Source of the DNA: Virgibacillus salexigens
GTDB lineage: Bacteria > Bacillota > Bacilli > Bacillales > Amphibacillaceae
NCBI RefSeq assembly: GCF_014905415.1
Contig: NZ_BNEO01000001.1
Coordinates: 992,001 to 1,056,000 of the forward strand
DNA length: 64,000 bases
Direction of reading: 5' to 3'
Every line of letters starts with the position of its first letter. The stretch's first letter is position 1. Shown in pieces: positions 8,732-18,200 of the stretch. The notes beneath the pieces were generated by a model, which ran no database searches, was not told the DNA's origin, and was given only the letters and a program-made list of their open reading frames with translations. A program made the translations under genes and the position numbers.

Positions 8732-9463
8732 TTAAACGATAACTTTCTGTAATTTTGAAGAAGTATCTGGATAATGATAAGCTTTATATTTTTCTAATTC
8801 ATCTGTTGTTACCAAAACAGAAGGATACTTCTTAAATCGTTGCATTTGTTCTACGCTATTCACTGTCCATGCAACAACTTGAATACCTAACCCTTCGCAA
8901 CGATTCACATATTTTTCTTTTAAGCCATCATGTTTCACAGCAATATAGCTTGCGTCCAATTTTTCAATAAGTCGAAAATGAGAGCGTCTCAATTTATTAA
9001 CTAACGGTCCTATTTTGACTTCACTTGAAAGTTCACGAAGTTTTGCTAGTGATTTATGATCAAATGAAATTACATAAACTTGCTCAATCATACCAACCTT
9101 TTGAATCATTTCGAAAACTTTCTCTTCCACAGAATCATATAATTTTGTGTTTTTCATTTCTATTGAAACAATAACTTGATTTTTAGCTAATCGAAGAACT
9201 TCTTCTAAAGTAGGAATTTTTTCGTTTTTCTCAATAGAGAATTCCTGAAGTTCTGATAGAGTATAGTCACGAATTTCGCCAACCCCATCGGTCATTCGAT
9301 CAATTTTATAATCATGCATAACAACTGGGATACCATCTTTACTAAGATGTACATCCAATTCGATATGAGTAAATCCTAATTCAATAGCAGCTTGAAAAGA
9401 AGACATTGTATTTTCTGGATATTTAGCTGGATAACCTCGATGTCCAATACCTCTAATAGTCAT
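8732..9463 (-). CDS. glycerophosphodiester phosphodiesterase (GDPD family, cytosolic)
   Basis: This 243-residue protein has the full GDPD signature: H8-R-G with PENTMSSF, E35-L-D37-V-H for metal binding and VVMH50D. Such enzymes split glycerophosphodiesters to glycerol-3-phosphate and an alcohol. No signal peptide is present, so it should act in the cytosol (UgpQ-like) rather than on extracellular teichoic acid. The ATG at 9463 is preferred over the one at 9469, because AAGGAG lies seven bases before it and only one base before the other. It is divergent from tagD, whose product uses glycerol-3-phosphate, which gives a metabolic reason for the pairing. Confidence 0.88.
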   Translation of the reverse strand: MTIRGIGHRGYPAKYPENTMSSFQAAIELGFTHIELDVHLSKDGIPVVMHDYKIDRMTDGVGEIRDYTLSELQEFSIEKNEKIPTLEEVLRLAKNQVIVSIEMKNTKLYDSVEEKVFEMIQKVGMIEQVYVISFDHKSLAKLRELSSEVKIGPLVNKLRRSHFRLIEKLDASYIAVKHDGLKEKYVNRCEGLGIQVVAWTVNSVEQMQRFKKYPSVLVTTDELEKYKAYHYPDTSSKLQKVIV

Positions 9464-9649
9464 CACCATTCTCCTTTCTGCTTTCGAAAATAGTAGTGTT
9501 TATTTTCGATTAATTCCATTATAAATCTAATGTATTAAGCGCATATTAGCTAAGAGTAAATAGTTTGTAAATTTGATGAATATAATATAAAAAATTTCTA
9601 AAACAAGGTGTTAAACAAATAAAATGGTTAAAAACGGAGGTAACAGGAG

Positions 9650-10048
9650 ATGAAAAAAGTAATTACCTATGGAACATTCGATATCCTTCATACTGGTCAT
9701 ATCAATTTATTAAGACGTGCCAAGAAATATGGTGACTACTTAATTGTTGCTATCTCTACAGATACATTTAATGCAAAAAAAGGAAAACAGGCATACTATA
9801 CTTTTGAACAAAGAAAATTGATACTAGAAGCAATCCAATATGTAGATGAAGTAATCCCAGAACAGACATGGGATCAAAAAAGAAAAGATATTGAAAAATA
9901 CCATATTGATGTTTTCGTTATGGGAGATGATTGGAAAGGAAAGTTTGATGATTTACAAGAACTTTGTGAAGTTATTTATTTGCCCAGAACGATTGGGATA
10001 TCCACAACAAAAATTAAGAAGGATTTAACAAAACCTACACATGAATAG
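9650..10048 (+). CDS. tagD: glycerol-3-phosphate cytidylyltransferase TagD
   Basis: This 132-residue protein matches the usual TagD length. It carries the nucleotidyltransferase motif GTFDILHTGH (residues 8-17; H14 and H17) and RTIGISTT (113-120), both diagnostic of glycerol-3-phosphate cytidylyltransferase, which makes CDP-glycerol from CTP and glycerol-3-phosphate for poly(glycerol phosphate) teichoic acid. GGAGG lies nine bases before the ATG. Its 3' end overlaps the TagB-like gene by 8 bases, so both are made together. Its presence shows that this strain probably makes a glycerol-phosphate wall polymer. Confidence 0.93.
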   Translation: MKKVITYGTFDILHTGHINLLRRAKKYGDYLIVAISTDTFNAKKGKQAYYTFEQRKLILEAIQYVDEVIPEQTWDQKRKDIEKYHIDVFVMGDDWKGKFDDLQELCEVIYLPRTIGISTTKIKKDLTKPTHE

Positions 10049-11186
10049 AGAGTTACTGATTACTTTTTATCTGATCATCTTTCGAATTGTTTTTAATCTT
10101 TTTCAATTCTTTCCTATTCGAAAAAAAACAACCATGATTGCTTCCTTAGGTCATAACATCCGCTTTACAGCGGAAGCATTAGAAAAACACACAGACGAAT
10201 CGATCATTATTTTAAAAACAAAACGATGTCAACTCGAATTCAGGTCAACGGACCGGCGTACCATTATTCCGTTCAATGCTAATCACCCATTTGATTGGCT
10301 GCGCTCTATTTACCATTTAGCAACCTCGCACGTTATCTTTGCTGATAATTATTATGGGATATTGGCTGTTACCAACTTCCGGCATCGTGTACGTGTTGTT
10401 CAACTGTGGCATGCCGCTGGGGCAATTAAAAAGTTCGGACTTCAAGATCCATCCAACAAATACCGCTCTAAAAAAGCGATTGCACGATTCCAAAAAGTGT
10501 ATCAGCGTTTTACAGACGTTGTGATTGGATCTGAAAAAATGGCATCCATATTCAAAAGAAGCTTCCATATTTCGGATAATCGGTTACGACGTACTGGAAT
10601 TCCAAGAACAGATTTCTTTTATCAAACAGATCATATACGTCAAGTCAAAAATGAGCTTCAGCATTCCATCGGTTACGATCAAACAAAAAAGATTATCCTA
10701 TATGCTCCGACTTTTCGAAACATGCCGAAAGCAGATGTTCAATTAAATATAAAGCAGCTATATGACCATTTAAAACATGAATATCTTCTTTTCTTAAGCA
10801 TTCATCCGTCGGAACAGATTACCGCTACCAATCGCTATCCAGATTTTGTGTTTGATGTTTCTCATTTTTCGATGAATCATATATTAACCATCACCGAAAT
10901 ACTAATTACAGATTACTCTTCCATTCCATTTGAATTTGCTTTTTTTCAACGTCCAATGATCTTTTTCGCTTATGATTTAGAGGATTATAAACAAGAAAGA
11001 GGAATGTGGCAGGAATATGAGAATCTCGTTCCAGGTCCAATTGTAAAGACAACCGAAGCGATTGTACATTTAATAAGGGCAAATCGATTTAACCTGAATC
11101 ACATGCCAGATTTCCATAAAGAATGGAATACCTATTCTGATGGTCACGCTTCAAACCGATTGATTAAAACAATTTATCACCTTTAG
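10041..11186 (+). CDS. tagB: CDP-glycerol:glycerophosphate glycerophosphotransferase, TagB-like
   Basis: This 381-residue protein, the same length as Bacillus subtilis TagB as I recall it, belongs to the CDP-glycerol glycerophosphotransferase family. Visible motifs are VQLWHAAGAIKKFG near residue 120, GIPRTDFFY, ILYAPTFR, FLSIHPSE and ILITDYSSIPFEF, including the HP and DYSS signatures. The N-terminus has a short hydrophobic stretch that fits peripheral membrane association. TagB adds the first glycerol phosphate to the lipid-linked disaccharide. The length fits the primase rather than the longer TagF polymerase, but a TarF-like role cannot be excluded. Neither tagA nor tagF is in the window. 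Confidence 0.82.
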   Translation: MNRELLITFYLIIFRIVFNLFQFFPIRKKTTMIASLGHNIRFTAEALEKHTDESIIILKTKRCQLEFRSTDRRTIIPFNANHPFDWLRSIYHLATSHVIFADNYYGILAVTNFRHRVRVVQLWHAAGAIKKFGLQDPSNKYRSKKAIARFQKVYQRFTDVVIGSEKMASIFKRSFHISDNRLRRTGIPRTDFFYQTDHIRQVKNELQHSIGYDQTKKIILYAPTFRNMPKADVQLNIKQLYDHLKHEYLLFLSIHPSEQITATNRYPDFVFDVSHFSMNHILTITEILITDYSSIPFEFAFFQRPMIFFAYDLEDYKQERGMWQEYENLVPGPIVKTTEAIVHLIRANRFNLNHMPDFHKEWNTYSDGHASNRLIKTIYHL

Positions 11187-11233
11187 CATACCAGTCAAAA
11201 AAATCTGGAGTAATGTCCACCAAGTTTTTTTCA

Positions 11234-11259
11234 AGCTGTCGAGAAAATGTTCGACAGCT
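11234..11259 (+). terminator. possible hairpin terminator after tagB
   Basis: A perfect 9-bp stem (AGCTGTCGA / TCGACAGCT) with an 8-base loop lies about 48 bases past the tagB stop. Only a weak T-rich tail (ATTTCC) follows, so termination is plausible but not certain. Confidence 0.4.
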
Positions 11260-11383
11260 ATTTCCGTGCTTGGAAAGCAGACACCTATGCATAAAAAAGA
11301 TAAAATTCATGCAGTTCACCCATCATTGTTGATCTGCATGACTTCTTTAGATGCCCAGTCTATCTTAAGGAACTCCAAGGATA

Positions 11384-11485
11384 GAAGGTCCTTTCACCTC
11401 TACGGAAGAACGATTGAGCCGAGATCACCGAGCGTGAGCTTCAGAAGAAGCTCGGGCGCTCGTTCGTGGAATGGGAGGAACCTTC
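11384..11485. other. GC-rich nested hairpin region of unknown nature
   Basis: Within the 390-base gap between tagB and the permease, this stretch is clearly richer in G and C than its surroundings. It contains nested arms: GAAGGT (11384-11389) with ACCTTC (11480-11485), GAACGA (11408-11413) with TCGTTC (11460-11465), and an inner stem CGAGCG / CGCTCG (11429-11462) enclosing GAGCTT / AAGCTC. The 6-bp TCGTTC arm and the CGCTCG arm overlap, so they are alternatives. It could be a structured RNA, a dispersed intergenic repeat or a decayed element. I do not recognise it, and a 75-codon ORF across it looks spurious. Confidence 0.4.
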
Positions 11486-11496
11486 GTTACTAACAG

Positions 11497-11537
11497 CAAA
11501 AAAGCTTGCGGAAAACCAACGGTTTCTCCGCAAGCTA
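11497..11537 (-). terminator. intrinsic terminator of the APC permease gene
   Basis: On the minus strand a stem of about 15 bp with one bulge (AGCTTGCGGAGAAACC pairing with GGTTTTCCGCAAGCT) is followed by seven T residues, about 40 bases after the permease stop. Confidence 0.85.
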
Positions 11538-11576
11538 ATGAATTTGGAGTATGGTACTAAAAATTTGTTTCGTTCA

Positions 11577-13040
11577 TTACGAATCTCGATGCTTTGCTTC
11601 AATCTGTTTGGAACCTAATATTAAATAATTTAATTCTTCTTTTGGGATCTTATTAAACTCCGTTCGTTTCACAAGGTAGAAAATTCCACCTAACACAATC
11701 CAAGCTAATAAAGCGATCCTTGATTCAATTCCTAAAAAGGCTGGTGATCCCGGAATAAGCAGCAATGCTAGGAACACAATACTTGCAATCATCCCTAATG
11801 CTGAGAGTGTTTTCTTAAACGGTGAAATCACATGTTTTTTTGGATTAAATTTCTCATCCTTCTTTGTCTTGAATAGTGTAAAGGCTGTGTAACACGTATA
11901 AAAATAAGCGATGGTTACACCAATGGAAGACATGTCCACAACCCATAATAAAGCTTCTCTCCCGAACCATGGAGCAAGAGCGGAAACCACAACCGTAAAG
12001 ATAATCCCCACATACGGCGTTTTGTGTTTAGGGTGAAGTCTAGCAAAAGCTTCTGGTAAGATCTTCGCACGAGCCATTGCAAACAATAAGCGACTGGAAG
12101 AAATAATAAAACCATTTAATCCTGTAAATACTCCCATCGTAAGAGCTGTAACTAATAGCACAAGTCCCATCGTACCAAGTAGTTCTTGAATGGCTGCACC
12201 TGTACCCCAAACATGGTTTTCATTTACAAGCCCTTGCCAAGGTTCGATCATCGCTGTGGCAAGTATCATAAGACTATATAAAATAGCTGCAAATAAAATA
12301 GCAAGAATAATTAATGAAAAAGCTTTTTTTGAAGAAAAATGAAATTCTTCAGCAGCTTGTGGTACATTATCAAAACCTACATAAGCCCAAGGGGCAATCG
12401 CTACAATTGATATAATTGCTGCAAAAGCCGTTGTATCCGTAGGGTATAATGGTTGAATATTTGCCAAACCAGAACCTGGATGCCCACCAACCATAAAGGT
12501 AATGGCTACAATACTAAGTATCATAATACTACAAAATATAAATTGCATACGACCGGATAAGCCAGTCCCTTTGATATTAAAATATCCAAATGCCCCTAGC
12601 AATACAGCAGCAATAATAATTTCCATGCCATAAACATCCCAGCCGGCTATTTGGTAAAGATGTAAATTCTCGATTAAGGCAGGGAATACGAACTTAATCA
12701 TTAAAGCAAATGCAGACGCGTTCAAAGCTACAATACAAATATAACCTAATGTTAAAAACCAACCGCTTATAAACGCATGCGTACGTCCTAAACTAATAAA
12801 AGCATATGCGAATTCCCCCCCTGATACGGGGAAACTTTTTATAAGGAAACCATAGCTGACAGCGATAAGCATCATTAATAAAGCACCAATACCGAAGCCA
12901 AGAATTACTCCCATTGGTCCAGCTGTAGACATCCACGTAGTAGGTTGAACAAATGCTCCCCAACCAATTGATGAACCTAAAGCAATAGCCCATACCCAAT
13001 GGGCTTTCAAAGATTTTTGCAGTGTCGTTCTCTCTTCCAT
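11577..13040 (-). CDS. APC superfamily amino acid permease
   Basis: This 487-residue protein has about twelve membrane helices. The N-terminal SSIGWGAFVQPTTW followed by GGEFAYAF resembles the unwound substrate-binding helix 1 and the conserved loop after helix 2 in the amino acid-polyamine-organocation family. It should import an amino acid or amine by cation coupling; the substrate cannot be assigned. The ATG at 13040 has AAGGAG seven bases upstream, whereas an in-frame codon at 13064 has none. A likely promoter lies upstream on the minus strand (TTGTTT, 18 bases, TAAAAT). It is monocistronic, with its own terminator. Confidence 0.8.
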   Translation of the reverse strand: MEERTTLQKSLKAHWVWAIALGSSIGWGAFVQPTTWMSTAGPMGVILGFGIGALLMMLIAVSYGFLIKSFPVSGGEFAYAFISLGRTHAFISGWFLTLGYICIVALNASAFALMIKFVFPALIENLHLYQIAGWDVYGMEIIIAAVLLGAFGYFNIKGTGLSGRMQFIFCSIMILSIVAITFMVGGHPGSGLANIQPLYPTDTTAFAAIISIVAIAPWAYVGFDNVPQAAEEFHFSSKKAFSLIILAILFAAILYSLMILATAMIEPWQGLVNENHVWGTGAAIQELLGTMGLVLLVTALTMGVFTGLNGFIISSSRLLFAMARAKILPEAFARLHPKHKTPYVGIIFTVVVSALAPWFGREALLWVVDMSSIGVTIAYFYTCYTAFTLFKTKKDEKFNPKKHVISPFKKTLSALGMIASIVFLALLLIPGSPAFLGIESRIALLAWIVLGGIFYLVKRTEFNKIPKEELNYLILGSKQIEAKHRDS

Positions 13041-13203
13041 GATTGATCTCCTTTTTTTGGTCAAATGGACCTAGTTGTTCCGTTCACACCTGTAAAATTT
13101 TATCACAGTAGTTGAACAGTAAACAAACTCCATTTCTCCTCACATATCAACTAGAAAAGGAACGTCCGGGCAGATGGTGGCATTTTTAATTGAACAGAAT
13201 ACA

Positions 13204-14352
13204 TTATGACCGTATTTCTTGAGTATTCGGAACCTTCCTATCTTTACACGCTGGAACATTCATTGAAATTCTATTTTTCAATACTAATTTTCCCTTTTGC
13301 AATCCACTATACATAAGATATGCAAGGATAAATACCAGCGGTGTAAACAACAGATTCCACTCTAATGTTTCAAGCATATCTTGATAGCCATAACTTTTCA
13401 TGAGCATGCGTACGCTTTCCATTACAAACACATGCGATACATAGATCCCGACTGCGTTTGATCCGATCTTTGATATAAGGGAACCTTTTCCTATCTGATC
13501 ATATCTAAGAATGAATAAGAAGAGTGTTACTAGAAATGGAATTGTAGATAAATAATAATTCCCTTCTTCCCCGTCCATTAAACGTAAAGTAATAAACCCT
13601 TCACCAACTTGCGTAATAGCAAATAACAGGAGAAGACCTACATATATAAATACCGGTATTCTATCCGATAATTTCTTCCACTTCTCAACATATTGAGCAA
13701 AGATGCCACCTAGCGAAATGTAGAATAAAGCAAAGAACAAGGTATCTCGTGTATTTATCGGTACCTCAAAAAAGGAAGTATAGGATTGTCCAAACAGCCC
13801 AACAAGATTTAATCCTAAACTAATTAAAAATAGGATACGAAGTAACCTACATTTGGTAAACAAAAACAAAAGACTAACCGACCAGATAAGCGCTAATAGA
13901 AACCATAAATGATACTGTGTAAAACCAGCCCCATAATAGAAGAGATCTAATGTAAAAACATCCTTTGTATAATTCCAAAACATCTCTTGTAAGGCTGGTA
14001 TTGTTTTAGGCGTATCGATAAATTTAATACCCAAACTAAAGAGGTAATAAAAGAAAAACCAGGCTAGCCAAAGCTTAACTAACTTCCAAGTATATTTCTT
14101 GAAGTATGCCCACTGATAAACAAACGGTTTATCATGCTGTTGTTGGATGCTTTTCAATTTACTAATAAACAAATAGCCCGATACAACAAAGAAAAAAGGT
14201 ACTGCAAACCGAGCTAATGTATCAATAACAAAATCGATATCATCACCTGCTATATTACCAAGCTTCGTATCACTTAACGTACCGGTATGGATACAGACAA
14301 CAGCAAATATTGCATAGAATTTAAAATAATCAATACTATAATTGCGTCCCAT
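13204..14352 (-). CDS. acyltransferase 3 family membrane protein with K-x10-H variant
   Basis: This 382-residue protein has about ten membrane helices and belongs to the acyltransferase-3 group (OafA/WecH-like), which moves acetyl groups onto extracellular glycans. The usual N-terminal Arg-x10-His pair appears as K11-x10-H22 (DYFKFYAIFAVVCIH), a conservative replacement at the first position, unlike the other acyltransferase of this window at 6320. GGAAGG eight bases before ATG supports the start. It is not in an operon with glycosyltransferases, and its target is unknown. Confidence 0.72.
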   Translation of the reverse strand: MGRNYSIDYFKFYAIFAVVCIHTGTLSDTKLGNIAGDDIDFVIDTLARFAVPFFFVVSGYLFISKLKSIQQQHDKPFVYQWAYFKKYTWKLVKLWLAWFFFYYLFSLGIKFIDTPKTIPALQEMFWNYTKDVFTLDLFYYGAGFTQYHLWFLLALIWSVSLLFLFTKCRLLRILFLISLGLNLVGLFGQSYTSFFEVPINTRDTLFFALFYISLGGIFAQYVEKWKKLSDRIPVFIYVGLLLLFAITQVGEGFITLRLMDGEEGNYYLSTIPFLVTLFLFILRYDQIGKGSLISKIGSNAVGIYVSHVFVMESVRMLMKSYGYQDMLETLEWNLLFTPLVFILAYLMYSGLQKGKLVLKNRISMNVPACKDRKVPNTQEIRS

Positions 14353-14511
14353 GGTGTTTACCTTCCTTTCATATTGTTACCTATTATGTTTAATAAGTTA
14401 GTGTAAACGTAACACCATCTATTCATACTCTTTCGGACGTCGGCAGCAAGGTGTGCGGTATTTAATATATTTGTAAATGCTTATTAACTTTCGTTGCTAA
14501 AATTTAATATA

Positions 14512-14544
14512 TTGCATAAAAAAAACCACAACTTTTGTGGTTTT
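14512..14544 (-). terminator. intrinsic terminator of the DinB-like gene
   Basis: On the minus strand AAAACCACAA and TTGTGGTTTT form a perfect stem with a very short loop and a T tail, about 40 bases past the stop at 14583. Confidence 0.85.
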
Positions 14545-14582
14545 CAACTTACAGAACTTAAATAAAAGATTAGAAGTTCTGT

Positions 14583-15113
14583 TTAACTATTTAAGCTATC
14601 TCCCCTCAAATATGCTTCTGATTTTCCTTTTGGGATACTTAAGGTTTGCCATGTATCACCCTTTAGCTGCTTGCTTATATAGAGAATCTGCCCAACATGA
14701 GAAGCATAATGGGCGAGTTGTCGCTCAATTGCATCAATGATGACAAGTGCTTCCCCGCGGATGCTGATATGCTTTTCTAAATCATGCTCATGTAGATGAT
14801 TAAGAGCAGTAAACAAAACTTCCCACCCTTTCTCCCATAACTCGAACATTTCTTGGTTTGTAGCAATGGTATCGACAAACTCCTGATCGCGATTACGATC
14901 TGACTTCTCTCCATCAGTAGTTAGAAAGTCCTTCCATCTTGAATGCATATTTCCGCTCATATGTTTTACTATTACAGCAACACTGTTTGATACTTCGTTG
15001 GGTTTCCAGTGAATCTCATTATCATTCAGTTGAGCCATTGCTTTTTCACCTTGATCTTTTACTTGTTTGAACCGTTTTTGAATAACCTGAAGATAGATTA
15101 TACCAATTGCCAT
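14583..15113 (-). CDS. DUF1572 / DinB-superfamily protein
   Basis: This 176-residue protein has the four-helix DinB fold pattern with conserved histidines in VKHMSGNM (H50) and in AHYASHVGQILY (two histidines four residues apart near 136 and 140), the expected metal-binding triad of the superfamily. DUF1572 members are soluble; related DinB proteins include thiol-dependent transferases such as bacillithiol transferases, but the reaction here is unknown. A GAGGAGG site eight bases before ATG fixes the start. It is monocistronic, with its own terminator. Confidence 0.75.
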   Translation of the reverse strand: MAIGIIYLQVIQKRFKQVKDQGEKAMAQLNDNEIHWKPNEVSNSVAVIVKHMSGNMHSRWKDFLTTDGEKSDRNRDQEFVDTIATNQEMFELWEKGWEVLFTALNHLHEHDLEKHISIRGEALVIIDAIERQLAHYASHVGQILYISKQLKGDTWQTLSIPKGKSEAYLRGDSLNS

Positions 15114-15167
15114 ATAAATCTCCTCCTCTATTATGTAGTTTCTACATACACACTATGATAGCTGTAA

Positions 15168-15200
15168 TAAAGAACAGCTCCTTTAGGAAGCTGTTCTTTA
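15168..15200 (-). terminator. intrinsic terminator of the subtilase gene
   Basis: A perfect 12-bp stem (TAAAGAACAGCT / AGCTGTTCTTTA) immediately follows the stop codon on the minus strand. The T tail is formed mainly within the stem. Confidence 0.7.
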
Positions 15201-15202
15201 TT

Positions 15203-18200
15203 CTAGCCGAAGATCCCCCATAGCTTGCCGAAAATCAACCATAGTTGATTAAAAATAAACCCTAATGGATTGTCATTATCTTCTTCTTTATCATTATTTA
15301 ATTGAGTTACCGTAACCGTTTCGACTGTCTCATGACCTGCTAGATCCACAACTTTAAATTCAAATTCATTCTCACCTTCTTCAAGATCTAGTTCAACTTC
15401 AATTTCATCCTTAAATTTATTCTTACCATAAGGTTTAGAGAGTTCATGTGTAAAGACATGGTCGCCATCAACAAATAAATTAATATCATCAAAGTTGTCC
15501 TTCACTTTGGCGGTTAGTGTGATCGAGTCTGATTTGGTTTTCTTTTTCCCTTTTACGTTTAATTTTGCTTTTGAACTATCAACGAAGTACCTGCGCCCAA
15601 TTTCTGTTTCATTTCCAACATGATCGACTGCCTTAATATGTTTAAAGTAGTAGCCATCTTTTTTATGATCCATCGGTAATGAAAAGTCATAACGCTCTTC
15701 TGCTTCATTGTAAATAAGCTCGGCTTTTTCTCCATCAATGGTAACTTCTTTTACACCGGATTCATCTGTAACATATCCCTCAAAAATAACTTCCCTATCT
15801 GCATCAACGCCATTCATTTCAGGTGTAAGTAAATGTAAATCTGGAACGGTTGTGTCCGGTTCCACCATTTCCGCATCCACTTCCACTTCATTACCGGCGT
15901 AATCCGCTGTTACAACCGTAATGGTATCTTCCGGTTCAATTCCCGTTAATGGATGTTCCGTTTCCCCATCGACATAAGGTTCTTCTAAGACAGGTTCTCC
16001 ATTAACAAATACATCCCAATAGGCGACGCCACTACCTTCTCCTTTATCTGTGGCATTGACCGTTAAAAGTTCGTTATCAAAGCTATAACTTGCTTCTACT
16101 TCTGGAGCCGTATTATCCAATATAACTGGTAATTGCAGGCTTTGCCATTCTGCTCCCTCAAAATCAATTACAGCTTCTACTTGAAGATAATAATTACCTT
16201 CAGGTGCCTGTTCCCCTTTTATTTTCCCGTCCCAAGCTCTTGCACCGGAAATAGAGTAATAGGCCGCTGCACCAGAATCATAATGATTTTTTGTTAATTC
16301 GGATTCTAAGCGAATCGTCCTTACCTTCTTCCCATCTTTATTAAGAACAGTAAACTTCGCATCCTTTGCATTTCTTAGGAATGACAGCATCATGAGTGCA
16401 TCGTCCTGTACACCATCGCCATTTGGAGAGAATGCAATCTTTTCTGGATCTACTTCACCAGTAGCTAAATCTTCTCCTAAATAACCATATTGCATTTCTC
16501 CAGCATCGTCTTCTCCTAATGATGTGACAACAGATGTCATTCCATAGAATGAATCCTCATCCCAGATAGGTTCATCAAAAATTGGAGCATCGTCCCATTC
16601 TCCTTTAAATCCTACATAAGGAACAGCCAATTCGGGGTTAGTATCTGTCGGATCCGTTAATGTTACAAATCCCTCGAGCCAATATCCATTTGTAAAGATC
16701 TCTGATAGTGAATCATCTACGGAACTTATATCGATTGTAACGGTAAATGTCGTGGAATCATTTGCTGGAACTTCAATGGTTGTACTCGTTTCTCCATTAA
16801 TTGTCGCCAACTCTCCAAGATCGTTTGCTGCAAAATCATTTGGGGCTGTCACCGTAACGCCTCCGCCATCTACGGGAGTATCCGTTTGGACATTAGCCTT
16901 GACATCATACGTTACCGCTTCATCACTTACATTCTCTGCAGTTAATTCAAACGATACTTGATCGCCTTCTATCTCTTTCAAAGCCACTTTGGCCTCATTT
17001 GTTTCTGCTTCTGTCACAACAACTGGCGTGGATAACGCTGCATGTAATTGCATGATTCCCGCCCCTTGTCGACGTGGAGATACTGGCTCACCTTCAAATT
17101 CAACTTGATCAGAAGTATTCATCATTAATTTTTTCGCTAGATTAACTCGATCTGCCTGCTCATATCCAAATTCTTCATCTACACGTTGCAATACAAGTGC
17201 GCTTCCCCCCGATACATGAGGAGCTGCCATGGATGTCCCGCTCATTAAACCATATTGGTTATCATTCAATGTCGAATAGATTTGCCCGCCTGGAGCCGTA
17301 ATTTCTGGTTTAAAGTCTAGATTTGGCGTTAATCCCCAAGATGTGAAAGCACTCATCTTTCCAGCATCAGGATTATCAATTGTTGCTGTATCTCCTGAGA
17401 ATCCAACGGTTACAGCTTGTCCATTGTTAAGTGCCTCAGCCAATTGATCTCCATCACTTTTTAGCATAAATAACTGCGGTATCGTAATTGCTGCGTCTGT
17501 TGCCATATTAACAATACCATCTGTATTATTGTAGATAATTACACCAGCAGCACCATTTTCTTGTGCATTCAATGCTTTTTCAGTAAATGCAAGTTCTCCT
17601 CTTTGGATTAACGCATACTTTCCTTCTACTTCTTTTCCTTCAAAATCTTCAGGATATCCTAAGCCCGCCTCAATGACCTCAAAGGCTGAACCATCAGTCG
17701 GAGGACTTGTCTGACCAGCCGATAAAAATGCTGCCGTTCCTGAATCCCCATCAATCGTGTAATCAAGTTCATCTACTTCCATGAATGTATTTTCATAAGA
17801 AGCTACCTGTAAAGAATCATCAGCTACTCCAGGTGAACCTACTAGCCCGTAATCTGGATTGGAAGCGTATGGGTAAAAATAGCCATCAGCAAACAATGCA
17901 GAGTTCCCGGCGGATATTGACATTAGTACACCATTGTCTACCGCACGCGTTACCGCTTGTTGTTCAGGTGAATCTGCGTCCACAAAACCTGATGGCGAAC
18001 CAAGGCTCATATTTAGAGCATCCACACCTAACTTAATCGCATCATCAATTGCTTTTATATAGATATCACCAAACGTATATTGCATCTCTGGATCATTCCC
18101 AAATACTTTAAGTGCAAGTAATTGAGCCTCTGGAGCTATCCCTAGCACTCCCCCATTTTCTTCATCACCATTAGCGGCAACCGTACCAGCTACATGCATC

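Noticed and set aside
9565-9586. A tagD promoter using TTGTAA and TATAAT
   Set aside because: The spacer is only 10 bases, too short for a sigma-A promoter; no better -35 could be placed confidently.
11266-11493. Plus-strand 75-codon frame between tagB and the permease
   Set aside because: No ribosome site, no family, and it runs through the nested palindromes, whose structure explains the open frame.
13041-13203. A T-box or other riboswitch upstream of the amino acid permease
   Set aside because: I found no T-box core (AGGGTGGNACCGCG-like) or other known aptamer consensus; only promoter-like elements are visible.
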